Of a stretch of DNA of 64,000 nt, positions 16,812-24,871 are shown one piece after another. Made by a program: the position numbers and the translations under genes. The notes below the pieces were generated by a model. It was not told the DNA's origin. It did no database searches and was given only the letters and a program-made list of their open reading frames with translations. The stretch is from Robiginitalea sp. GTDB lineage: Bacteria; Bacteroidota; Bacteroidia; Flavobacteriales; Flavobacteriaceae. The stretch's first letter is position 1, and each line of letters begins with the position of its first letter. The stretch spans positions 62,001 through 126,000 of the forward strand of contig JAHEJJ010000003.1 in NCBI GenBank assembly GCA_024638915.1. The letters run 5' to 3'.

Positions 16812-19574
16812 TTGAAATATATACTTAGTTTAATTCTATTCTGCTTTTCATCTGGTCTCTATGCTCAGGAATATGAACAATTATTGGCTATCATTGAATT
16901 GCCAATTGCTCAGATTGAAAAGCAACAGAAAATAGATTCTTTCCTCCTGCTAAATGAATCAAGGTTAAATCAAAGCGTTTTGGCTGATTGTTATCATGAT
17001 TTAGGCAGTAAATGGTATTATCCAAATTCAATTAAAATTTCAGGTGGCCTTAATTTGGAAAAAGCAATTAGCTACACATCTAAGTCTTTGGCAATTAAAA
17101 GAAAACTTAATAATCTCGAGGACTGCAGTATAAACAAAACTCTCAATAATCTAGGTTTTTTTCATTTCTTAAATTACGATATTTATGAGGCCATAGATGC
17201 ATATAAGGAACTTGAAGAGAATGGGCACATTTATTGTTCTGACCGCAAAAACGGTAAGGATAAGGTTAGATGGTCGCAGCAGCAATTGACGAAAATCTAT
17301 AAAATTTTAGGTAATTATTATGCAGCTCTAGATATCTGTGATCGAATGTTAAATATTTATTATGATGCAATATATACTGCAGATATAAGCGTTTTGATCG
17401 CGACAGAAGCCCATATTCTTCGCGCAGAAACGTATTTTTTGATTGATCCAATTGAGCATAATGATAAAATAATAAAGAATCTCGATAAAGCAGTATCATT
17501 TAATAAACCATCTGCCAGTCGATATGAGAAAAACATTGCTCGCATCCTAAATTTAAGGGCAAATTGTCAGTTCATAGCTGAGGATTTTCAAGCTGCCCTA
17601 ATTACATATTCGAGTGTTCTAGATTATTTTAGTGAGACAGATTCCCTCAACAAAGCAGTTATCTACAGCAATAAAGGATATTGCTTAAACAAACTTGGCA
17701 GCTATGATGATGCCGAGGTTGCTCTAAGCCAGGCTATAGACCTCAATCCACTCAACGGAGATGCATTTAATAATTTAGGGGACCTTAAATTGGCCAATGG
17801 TGATTTTTTTAGGTCCATGGTATTCTATAACAAGGCCATTGCTCTTGAAATAAATAAAGAGTTAAAAACGCCCTATTTTGAAATACCCAGCATCAAACAG
17901 CTTGAATCTGCAGTGAACAAAACATCCCTCCTTAATCACATGGTCACCAAAGCCAATGCCTGGCTCACCTGGTATGAACACGAACCGGATACGTCCCATT
18001 TGGAACATGCCCTGGAGACCTTTGACCTTGCGGATCAACTCGTAGACCTGATTCGCTTTGAAAGCACCGAACAGCAATCCAAGCTTTTTTGGCGTGAAAA
18101 AGGGGCCAGTCTTTATTCGAAAGCCGTGGAGGTATGTTACCTGCTTGATAAACCGGAGCGGGCCTTTTATTTTATGGAACGCAATAAGGCGCTTTTGCTC
18201 CTTGAAGACCTGGGCCATGAGGAAGCGAAACGCATCGCCGGTCTTCCTGTTGCGGCTGCCCAGCAAGAATTTAAACTCCGCCGGCAGATCTTTCTGGCCG
18301 AAAACGACCTGATTGAAGCTGATACCCATCAGCATATAGAAGACCTTAGAAATTCCGTACGCCGGGCAAAAACTCAATATGAGGCTTATATAGATTCCCT
18401 GAACACCGCTTACCCCGATTATGCCCGCTATAAAAGAAAGACCGATATAATCACCTTTGATAAACTAAGAAGCAAATACCTCTTGCCTGATCAGTATGTG
18501 CTCCATTACATAGTCAACGAGGAAGATGGATACGGCCTTTTGAATACAACAGCCTCCAGCCAACTGTTCCGATTTGAAAATATCGAACCATTCAACAAGG
18601 ATATCAAAACTTATATGAGCTTGCTCTCCAATGGCACATCCGATCTGGATACCTTTTATGATCTTTCTTATAAACTATATCAACAACTATTCCCTGAAGA
18701 AATAAGAGATCGCCTTCAGGGAAAACAGCTATTGATCGTGCCCGATTACAACCTCCAGCGTATCCCCTTTGAGACGCTGGTAACAGACATCTCCGGTCTG
18801 CACTACCTCATAGAAGATGCCGAAATAAGCTATGCTTATTCGCTTTCACTGCTGGAGCGGCAATCAATCAATACAAGGGAATTTGACGCATCGGTTATCG
18901 CCATGGCACCGGTCAAGTTCGGGTCCGATGGTCTTGGGACCCTTCGGTACAGCGAAGATGAAGCTGTGGCAATCAGCGATTTGTTCCAGGGAGACCTCTA
19001 TATAAGGGAGCAGGCTTCCAAGGCTAATTTTACCCGGGATGCCAGCGGACACAAGATCATCCACCTCGCTACACATGCCGATCTTGGTGATGGAGAAAAC
19101 CCCTGGATCGCCTTCAGCGATGGCAAGATGTATCTGAAAGAGATCTACGCCACGCCCACCCAATCCGAAATGGTGGTCCTGAGCGCCTGCAACACCTCCC
19201 AGGGGGATCTTAAGCCTGGAGAGGGCATCATGAGCCTGGCAAGGGGGTTCTTTTATTCAGGTGCCAACAGCGTAGTATCATCGCTATGGCCGATAACAGA
19301 TAAAGGAGGGCGGGATATTATGCAGTCTTTCTACAAAAATTTGAATGAGGGGCATACCAAATCTGCTGCCCTGAGAAAGGCCAAGCTGGACTATCTCCAC
19401 AATACGGAAGTGCCGGAATTAAAGCATCCTTATTACTGGGCAGGATTCGTGGTCTTAGGAGACAATGCTCCGCTTGTTGAGGCCGGTTCTGTATACTGGT
19501 TTCTGGTGGTTTTAGCTCTTACGGTGGGTCTCATATTTCTTGGCATACACCGACTATCGAAGTTCGGCAAGTAA
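16812..19574 (+). CDS. Exported membrane-anchored TPR-CHAT caspase-like protease
   Basis: The start is TTG at 16812, supported by the signal peptide that follows at once (cleavage after Leu-Tyr-Ala) and by the 10-base gap to the S8 gene; no in-frame ATG lies nearby. Residues about 50-345 are tetratricopeptide repeats, the clearest at 285-345. Residues about 560-880 form a CHAT domain, a caspase/separase-fold cysteine protease, with the dyad His755 (His-Leu-Ala-Thr-His-Ala) and Cys793 (Ser-Ala-Cys-Asn-Thr) intact. A transmembrane helix lies at about 893-911 with a short basic tail. The protease domain should therefore face the periplasm, which is unusual compared with the studied cytoplasmic CHAT proteases. 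GC content jumps near residue 350, exactly between TPRs and the CHAT half. The 3' end overlaps the convergent anti-sigma-like gene by 21 bases. Confidence 0.88.
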   Translation: MKYILSLILFCFSSGLYAQEYEQLLAIIELPIAQIEKQQKIDSFLLLNESRLNQSVLADCYHDLGSKWYYPNSIKISGGLNLEKAISYTSKSLAIKRKLNNLEDCSINKTLNNLGFFHFLNYDIYEAIDAYKELEENGHIYCSDRKNGKDKVRWSQQQLTKIYKILGNYYAALDICDRMLNIYYDAIYTADISVLIATEAHILRAETYFLIDPIEHNDKIIKNLDKAVSFNKPSASRYEKNIARILNLRANCQFIAEDFQAALITYSSVLDYFSETDSLNKAVIYSNKGYCLNKLGSYDDAEVALSQAIDLNPLNGDAFNNLGDLKLANGDFFRSMVFYNKAIALEINKELKTPYFEIPSIKQLESAVNKTSLLNHMVTKANAWLTWYEHEPDTSHLEHALETFDLADQLVDLIRFESTEQQSKLFWREKGASLYSKAVEVCYLLDKPERAFYFMERNKALLLLEDLGHEEAKRIAGLPVAAAQQEFKLRRQIFLAENDLIEADTHQHIEDLRNSVRRAKTQYEAYIDSLNTAYPDYARYKRKTDIITFDKLRSKYLLPDQYVLHYIVNEEDGYGLLNTTASSQLFRFENIEPFNKDIKTYMSLLSNGTSDLDTFYDLSYKLYQQLFPEEIRDRLQGKQLLIVPDYNLQRIPFETLVTDISGLHYLIEDAEISYAYSLSLLERQSINTREFDASVIAMAPVKFGSDGLGTLRYSEDEAVAISDLFQGDLYIREQASKANFTRDASGHKIIHLATHADLGDGENPWIAFSDGKMYLKEIYATPTQSEMVVLSACNTSQGDLKPGEGIMSLARGFFYSGANSVVSSLWPITDKGGRDIMQSFYKNLNEGHTKSAALRKAKLDYLHNTEVPELKHPYYWAGFVVLGDNAPLVEAGSVYWFLVVLALTVGLIFLGIHRLSKFGK

Positions 19575-20270
19575 TTGCTCAGCTTCACTGGAATTATACG
19601 CTCCTTGCTCCACTATTTTTTCGAGTTCCGTTATAGCCTGCTTTTTATCGTCGAGCTGTAAATAGGCCATCGCCAGGTACCAACCCGCCCGGTCTGTCAA
19701 CTTATCCTCAGACGCTGAGTATTCCTTGAGAAGTAAAATGGCTTCCTCTGCCCGCCCTAATTCAAGCAGGGCATTCGCCATATAAAATTGATAGTAAGTT
19801 TGGTCCTCGGTTTCGAGGAGATCGCGGAACCTGTCATAGGCCTCTTGATATCGACCGGTTTCATAAGCCTCAAAAGCTGTATCTTTTGCATTCGCAGTAT
19901 TTCCTCTCTCCAGGGGGTTTACTACATTGGGATAGTTTTCAAAGTAATTTTCATAGAGGTCGGAAGAAGAAACGGGCCTGTTTAGGTTATAGAATATAGC
20001 CAATCCCAATACTGCAAATATCGAGGCGGCTACCAATAGTTTTTTCCATGTACCAGACGTCGGCCTGTTTTCCTGAAATTCCGACTCGAGTTCACCGACC
20101 ATTTTTCTCAAGGGATCTTTCTCTGCATTAACCACTTCCCGAAGATTCTCTTGAAAAGCTACTTCACGGGCAAATTCTTCGTCGCTACCAAAAAGGATAT
20201 CGAATTCTGATCGCTCTTTAGCACTCAGAGATCCCTGTAGATATTTCTCAATAAGCATCGTGTGATCCAT
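19554..20270 (-). CDS. Anti-sigma-like membrane protein with periplasmic TPRs
   Basis: I start the gene at the ATG at 20270, ten bases after the sigma factor stop codon, instead of the far upstream in-frame ATG that would overlap the sigma gene. The N-terminal 65 residues match the cytoplasmic part of Bacteroidota anti-sigma factors (Ile-Glu-Lys-Tyr-Leu-x-Gly-x-Leu-Ser start, acidic Glu-Phe blocks), without a zinc motif. One transmembrane helix lies at about 76-95, and the C-terminal 130 residues are TPR-like repeats placed in the periplasm. It probably binds the sigma factor and releases it on a periplasmic signal. It is convergent with the TPR-CHAT gene and overlaps its end by 21 bases, so degradation by that protease is an attractive but untested idea. 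Confidence 0.75.
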   Translation of the reverse strand: MDHTMLIEKYLQGSLSAKERSEFDILFGSDEEFAREVAFQENLREVVNAEKDPLRKMVGELESEFQENRPTSGTWKKLLVAASIFAVLGLAIFYNLNRPVSSSDLYENYFENYPNVVNPLERGNTANAKDTAFEAYETGRYQEAYDRFRDLLETEDQTYYQFYMANALLELGRAEEAILLLKEYSASEDKLTDRAGWYLAMAYLQLDDKKQAITELEKIVEQGAYNSSEAEQLLAELR

Positions 20271-20280
20271 CGTCTTGATT

Positions 20281-20817
20281 TTACATTTGGTTTCGTAGCT
20301 TTTCAAGACAACGGTGTTTCTGGACTTTGGCAACGTTTGCATTCCTAAGTCCGGCTTTATCCGCCATCTCTTCAAGTGTTAGTCCTCTGTAGTAGAATAA
20401 AGTTAACAGCTCCCGGCATTTTTCGTCTAATGCTTTAAAATATTTTCTTAGTTGGCGCTGTGCGGTGCTTAATGCATCGCTTTGATCGAATGTAATATTA
20501 ATTTCCTCTTCGCGCTCAATTCGCAGATTGGCATCATATGGCACCATCTTTCCTTTATACTTAAATAAGTCGTAAATCATATGCTTCCCGATCTGGAAGA
20601 GGTAAGTTTTCATACTGCATTGCACCTTTTCCAATTTCCCGTTTTTCGAGTGTTTAATAAGTGCGAGGAAAGCTTCCTGGTAGATATCGGAAAGATCGCT
20701 GTCATCCAACTGATAGCGCCGTGCAAAGCCAAAGAACTGACCGCGGAATAAATCGTAAATGGCCTTGATTTTTAGCCGGTCTTCTGATATGAGATCTGCA
20801 ACCTTTTTTGGATCCAT
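20281..20817 (-). CDS. ECF-type RNA polymerase sigma factor
   Basis: This is a sigma-70 family protein of about 178 residues containing only regions 2 and 4. Region 2 shows Asp-Ile-Tyr-Gln-Glu-Ala-Phe followed by the basic Lys-Thr-Tyr-Leu-Phe-Gln-Ile-Gly helix; region 4 near the C-terminus has Cys-Arg-Glu-Leu-Leu and an HTH ending in Lys-His-Arg-Cys-Leu-Glu-Lys-Leu. I prefer the ATG at 20817 over the in-frame GTG at 20835. It is followed ten bases later by the anti-sigma-like TPR protein, forming a sigma/anti-sigma operon. Similar ECF/TPR pairs occur beside CHAT genes in other Bacteroidota as far as I recall. Its regulon cannot be read here. Confidence 0.88.
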   Translation of the reverse strand: MDPKKVADLISEDRLKIKAIYDLFRGQFFGFARRYQLDDSDLSDIYQEAFLALIKHSKNGKLEKVQCSMKTYLFQIGKHMIYDLFKYKGKMVPYDANLRIEREEEINITFDQSDALSTAQRQLRKYFKALDEKCRELLTLFYYRGLTLEEMADKAGLRNANVAKVQKHRCLEKLRNQM

Positions 20818-20937
20818 CACGGTTTTTTTTCCCACGGACTGTTAACCTTCCGATTACCTGCGGCACTAAGTGTAAATGAATAAAAAATTCCATCTAATTC
20901 TAAAGCAGGGTATTATGGCACTACTATCAAAGATATA

Positions 20938-20945
20938 CAGAAATG
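20938..20945 (-). promoter_or_regulatory. -7 box (TATCTTTG on the minus strand) for the sigma operon
   Basis: The plus strand reads CAAAGATA, the complement of TAnnTTTG. It lies 120 bases upstream of the sigma start codon; no -33 TTG was found, so support is moderate. It would mean housekeeping transcription with a long leader. Confidence 0.4.
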
Positions 20946-21038
20946 AGGATTTTCGGACCATAAAGGTAGTCGCGAAAAATACCGCTCCCGCACTTTTCAT
21001 TTTAAAACTGAATATTAATCCTTTTAAATAGTTGAATC

Positions 21039-21599
21039 ATGAGAAATTTAATCATCGGTATGTTTTTTATAGGTCTTACCAACCTAGCATTTGGGCAACA
21101 AAAAGAAGATGTTGCTAAAGAAGTTGAACTTGCGGAAGTTACCTTGACCGCACCTAATTCGGACTATCTACTGGCAGTCCAGGACCGTCAGACACCAGCA
21201 GCTGCCCGTGCGCTGGAAAGTATGGCAGCTAATTACGACGTAAAGGCGTCTCCTCATTTTAATGCGGTAAGCAAGATTTATGAAGTCACCTTTAGAAATG
21301 GGCAAGGATCAATTTATGCCGTCTATGATCCGGCTGGAGAAATGCTCGCCGCATTCGAGAACATCAAAAATGTGAGTCCGCCTGTAGCCTTGAGAGAGAC
21401 AATCTTTGAAGAGAATCCCGGATGGACTATCGTCAAGAGCAAGTACCAGGTCCGTTACTTAAATGGAAAGGATGCCAAAAGGCAATACAAGGCTCAATTG
21501 CGAAATGGGAAGAAGAAAAAGACCATGAAATACCAAATTCAAGGCACTTCTGATATCGCAGAGAAATTGGATGCTATCCTGGCCGAAAATCGCAAATAA
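21039..21599 (+). CDS. Secreted PepSY-like protein, paralogue 2
   Basis: This protein of 186 residues has a signal peptide (about residues 1-19, ending Phe-Gly-Gln) and a PepSY/BLIP-like body. It matches the product of 12789-13304 along its length: Glu-Val-Thr-Leu-Thr-(Ala)-Pro-Asn start, Val-Gln-Asp, Thr-Pro, Ala-Ala-Asn-Tyr-Asp and Pro-Gly-Trp-Thr blocks. A basic Lys-rich tail is extra. It is divergent from the sigma operon, and the AraC/TPR regulator follows it, so regulator and PepSY-like protein are neighbours as in the first copy but in the opposite order. Its function is unknown. Confidence 0.75.
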   Translation: MRNLIIGMFFIGLTNLAFGQQKEDVAKEVELAEVTLTAPNSDYLLAVQDRQTPAAARALESMAANYDVKASPHFNAVSKIYEVTFRNGQGSIYAVYDPAGEMLAAFENIKNVSPPVALRETIFEENPGWTIVKSKYQVRYLNGKDAKRQYKAQLRNGKKKKTMKYQIQGTSDIAEKLDAILAENRK

Positions 21600-21620
21600 A
21601 GCTGATTTAAATTAGCATCG

Positions 21621-21648
21621 ACCGTCCGGTTTCCGGACGGTTTTTTTT
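21621..21648 (+). terminator. Intrinsic terminator after PepSY-like paralogue 2
   Basis: A perfect GC-rich stem (ACCGTCCGG / CCGGACGGT) with a three-base loop runs into a long T tract. The following 270 bases up to the regulator are AT-rich without a gene. Confidence 0.92.
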
Positions 21649-21921
21649 GTGCTTCTATTAATTTGGTTGCCGGCTCCATTTTGATTTCCTTTGGATTTGT
21701 ATTATAAAATTTTAAAATCCTCTTCGGCCGATATTTTTATTCTCAATGGTTTGTCCTTAAGACCATGCAGATTTTTTTAGTGATTGGCTAAATTATCAGA
21801 TCAGCACACTTAGGTTGCAGATTAATTTTTCAAAAGGTTAAGCTATATTGTTTAACTTACAATTTCTTGGCTTATACTTTGGTGTGTATAGGGATTGAAC
21901 GTCTTTCCAATAATTGATCTT

Positions 21922-23886
21922 ATGTATAAGGAAAATTCTCTTGAAGATATATTTATACGGAAGCTATCTGGCATTCTGGATCTGCGCTTGGGAGATGAAA
22001 ATTTTGGAATAACGGAATTAGCCACGGAAGTCGGATTGAGCAGGTCACAATTGCACCGCAGACTTAAAAAAATCAGTGGTAAATCTACAAGTCTGTTCAT
22101 ACGCGAATACAGACTTTCGAGGGCTCTGGAGATGCTAAAGGGGAATGAAGCCACAGTATCTGAGATTGCGTTTAGAGTGGGATTTAAGAGTCCAACCTAT
22201 TTTAACTCCAGCTTCAAAAAAAAATATGGCTATCCTCCCGGGGAAGTAAAATTTAGAAATTCAAAGACCTTTACAGACAAGGAACGGCAGGCTGAGAATA
22301 CTGAGAAGCAATACTCAGCGTCCGATAAACCGGGAAAACCTGTGAATAAGAGAAAGGTTTTCTTAATTGCCTCCATCATGGTATTGGCTATTACTTCGGC
22401 AGTTATTTACACACTCTATGGCTATCACAAATTGGCTCCGGTTGCTGTAATCTCGAAGAACCCGGATAAATCAATCGCTGTTCTCCCGTTTAAAAACTAT
22501 AGTGGAGATTCCACCCTCGACCCTTTTTGTGACGGCATGACTGATGAAGTAATCTCAAGGCTCACAAAAATAAAATCGATTCGTAAAGTTACCTCACGAA
22601 CCTCGGTGTTTAATTATAAAGACACAGATAAAAGTATTCCGGAAATAGGTGCCGAGTTAAATGTCACACATATACTGGAAGGAAATTTCCAAAAATCAGG
22701 AGATAAAATTAAAGTTAAGCTACAACTCATCGATGCTTCCAGGGATGAGCATTTTTGGTCTGATGAGTATTCAGGCGAATGGGATAGCAACGATATTTTC
22801 GCTATACAGGCAGCAGTTGCCGAAAATGTGGCAGAACATATGGATGTTGAAGTTTCAGAAGAAGAGTATTTAGACATACAACATAGACCAACTGAGAATA
22901 AAGAGGCGTACAGAAATTACCTCCAGGCACAGTCTCAAAAGTATAAGGAGAATGAGCAAGCGTATTCGAATGCAATCCCATTATACAGGAACGCGATCAA
23001 ATTAGATTCCAATTTTATTGAACCTTATATAGGGTTAGCAGACGTTTGGTTGTCAGGAGGACTGGTTTGGGGAATATATTCAGAACAAGAGGCCTGGGCA
23101 AATGGCAAAAAGGCCCTTGAAAAAGCCAGGGCCATCAATGATAGTTATACAGGACTACAGGACATGTTGCAAACAGGGTATTTTTACTATGACTGGGACA
23201 TGGTGGGAGTGGAACCCTATTTTCAATACAGGCTGGAGAATCATGTTTTTGACAGGACCCCGAGTATTGATGCTGACTTTGGTATTAAGACGGGAAGGTA
23301 TGAAGAAGTAATAGTGAATATGGACAAAAATATTGCCGAGGATCCTTCCGTTGGCATTTTCTACACATTTAAAGGAATGGCCATGTTGTTGGCAGGTAGA
23401 AAAGATGAAGCTGCTTCGATGTTGGAAAAAAGTATTCCACTTCATAGTGATAACTGGTGGTACTTGCGTGAATCTGCCAAATTACTTTATTATCTGGGAG
23501 ACTATACTAAATCTAAAGAACAGATTGCTAAAATGAAACGCAATTATCCCGATTATCCACCAATACTTATGTGGTTCGATGCTATATATGCTTGCAGGGA
23601 TGGTCGAACAGATGAAGCGGAAGCGTACTTAATGGAGTTGGAAAATGAATACCAGAAGGGATCTTCAGGAAGCCCTGCCTGGTTTCTGGCCCTTTATTAT
23701 TGCTCAAATAAGGATTATGAAAAAACCTTCAATTGGCTCCAAAAATCATATCAAAACCATGAAGTGGAAATGACCTGGTTAAAAGAAGAAGCCCTCTTGC
23801 AACCGTTGAAAAACGATACACGGTATTTAGATTTATATAATCAAGTTGGATTCTCTAGGTTCGATGACTATCTGGCGAAAAAGTAG
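21922..23886 (+). CDS. Membrane-tethered AraC-type regulator with TolB-like and TPR sensor, paralogue 2
   Basis: I use the ATG at 21922 rather than the in-frame TTG at 21895, because it aligns with the start of paralogue 1 (10728). The N-terminal AraC-type HTH spans residues about 8-108, a transmembrane helix about 146-165, the TolB/FlgO-like domain about 182-300 (Ser-Ile-Ala-Val-Leu-Pro, then Asp-Gly-Met-Thr-Asp) and TPR-like repeats the rest. It therefore has a cytoplasmic DNA-binding head and a periplasmic sensor. The two paralogues are closest in the HTH and in the last 80 residues. It stands between PepSY-like paralogue 2 and two secreted lipoproteins, the probable targets. Confidence 0.85.
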   Translation: MYKENSLEDIFIRKLSGILDLRLGDENFGITELATEVGLSRSQLHRRLKKISGKSTSLFIREYRLSRALEMLKGNEATVSEIAFRVGFKSPTYFNSSFKKKYGYPPGEVKFRNSKTFTDKERQAENTEKQYSASDKPGKPVNKRKVFLIASIMVLAITSAVIYTLYGYHKLAPVAVISKNPDKSIAVLPFKNYSGDSTLDPFCDGMTDEVISRLTKIKSIRKVTSRTSVFNYKDTDKSIPEIGAELNVTHILEGNFQKSGDKIKVKLQLIDASRDEHFWSDEYSGEWDSNDIFAIQAAVAENVAEHMDVEVSEEEYLDIQHRPTENKEAYRNYLQAQSQKYKENEQAYSNAIPLYRNAIKLDSNFIEPYIGLADVWLSGGLVWGIYSEQEAWANGKKALEKARAINDSYTGLQDMLQTGYFYYDWDMVGVEPYFQYRLENHVFDRTPSIDADFGIKTGRYEEVIVNMDKNIAEDPSVGIFYTFKGMAMLLAGRKDEAASMLEKSIPLHSDNWWYLRESAKLLYYLGDYTKSKEQIAKMKRNYPDYPPILMWFDAIYACRDGRTDEAEAYLMELENEYQKGSSGSPAWFLALYYCSNKDYEKTFNWLQKSYQNHEVEMTWLKEEALLQPLKNDTRYLDLYNQVGFSRFDDYLAKK

Positions 23887-24093
23887 TTGACTTTATTTCG
23901 CACAACTGAATTTTACTGGCAGTATTTTTCACCTTTTTCCTTCCCTATACATCAATGACACAAGACTTACAACTATGTTGCATTGATCCACCTATTTTTT
24001 TAATCTATTGCATCATTACTTAATATAAGGTAACGATATAATTGAAATCTTTATGGTAACATCAAATCGATTAAAACTTTAAAATTCAGAATC

Positions 24094-24606
24094 ATGAAAA
24101 TAAAAATGACAATTACATTGATAGTGACTTTAACCCTCATTAATATAGGTTGCCAGCAGGCTGAGGAAAAGAAAGTAGACACAGATGTGGTTGTTGATAT
24201 TGTGAAGGATGATTTTCCTGAGTACCAGCAGGAGATTAAACAGGTTTTGGACGGTATTTTTCAGAGTTTTAAGGATAAAGATGCCGATAAACTTATCTCA
24301 TATCACGTATATGGACCGAAGTTTACAGAGTACAGAAATGATGGGCCTCGTTTTGGTTCCGAAGGTAACGAAGAATACGAAAGAGGCTTTGTAGGTGCTA
24401 TAGAAGATTGGGACTATAATTTAAACGACCTGAAGATCGATGTGTTTGGAGAAGTGGCGGTTGTAACTTTCGAGGCAGACTTCAGACCCACCATGGAGGC
24501 TGAAAAAGTTCAAATTTGGGCCAACGTAACTTTGGTTTTTGTCAAGACAAATGGTGCCTGGAAAATAACGCATGAACACTTTACACAATTCGAAAAGAAG
24601 GCCTGA
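24094..24606 (+). CDS. SnoaL-like (NTF2-fold) lipoprotein
   Basis: The N-terminus is a lipoprotein signal with Ile-Gly-Cys20 followed by Gln-Gln-Ala-Glu-Glu. Residues about 45-168 fit the SnoaL/DUF4440 cone fold: an N-terminal helix with Phe-Lys-Asp-Lys-Asp-Ala-Asp, a central Tyr-rich segment, and the closing strands ending Gly-Ala-Trp-Lys-Ile-Thr-His-Glu-His-Phe. This fold can bind small molecules or act as a subunit; no catalytic residue can be assigned. It has no counterpart in the first copy of the duplicated set. It lies 207 bases after the regulator and 265 before lipoprotein paralogue 2, each gap being large enough for its own promoter. Confidence 0.75.
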   Translation: MKIKMTITLIVTLTLINIGCQQAEEKKVDTDVVVDIVKDDFPEYQQEIKQVLDGIFQSFKDKDADKLISYHVYGPKFTEYRNDGPRFGSEGNEEYERGFVGAIEDWDYNLNDLKIDVFGEVAVVTFEADFRPTMEAEKVQIWANVTLVFVKTNGAWKITHEHFTQFEKKA

Positions 24607-24777
24607 CCATAAGGGCAATTATAATATTCCTGTGACATGGCCTTTAGAAATTCGCCGGCCATAGAATTGAATTAATCATTTAAAGTTTCCCGTATAATAA
24701 GCCTGGATTTGAAAAAACCCAGGAAAATTGCGAACTCACTTTCAATCTACCTCATTAGAAGTGATTAGTTACCGATG

Positions 24778-24853
24778 CGATCCTATGATCCTTTAATCCT
24801 TAAGGGACATATACCTGAAGCGAAGAACGTTTCTTGAAACTTTAATTATTAAC
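24778..24853 (+). promoter_or_regulatory. Conserved leader shared by two paralogous lipoprotein genes (copy 2)
   Basis: It aligns with 9783-9859 in order and spacing (CGATCCT, GATCCT, AAGGG, ATACCTGAA, GTTTCTTGAAA, ATTAA). The rest of the 265-base gap before it shows no gene. Confidence 0.55.
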
Positions 24854-24871
24854 CAATTTTAGATATGTATT

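Larger units (their letters stand above)
15110..17860. other. AT-rich segment covering the S8 protease and the TPR half of the CHAT gene
   Basis: Hand counts of 60-base lines give about 25% GC at 16381, 33% at 16921 and 30% at 17821, against 53% at 17941 and 57% at 18181. The right edge falls within about 80 bases, inside a reading frame, just after the last TPR. The left edge lies in the intergenic region after 15101. The segment is best explained as DNA of different origin recombined into the locus. Confidence 0.65.

Noticed and set aside
15110-17860. A prophage, integrative element or transposon as source of the AT-rich segment
   Set aside because: No integrase, transposase, att-like repeats or terminal inverted repeats were seen; homologous recombination is the simpler explanation.
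17862-18377. A 171-codon minus-strand frame in the CHAT gene
   Set aside because: It lies only in the GC-rich half, opposite the linker region, and has no recognisable pattern; the TPR-CHAT frame explains the sequence.
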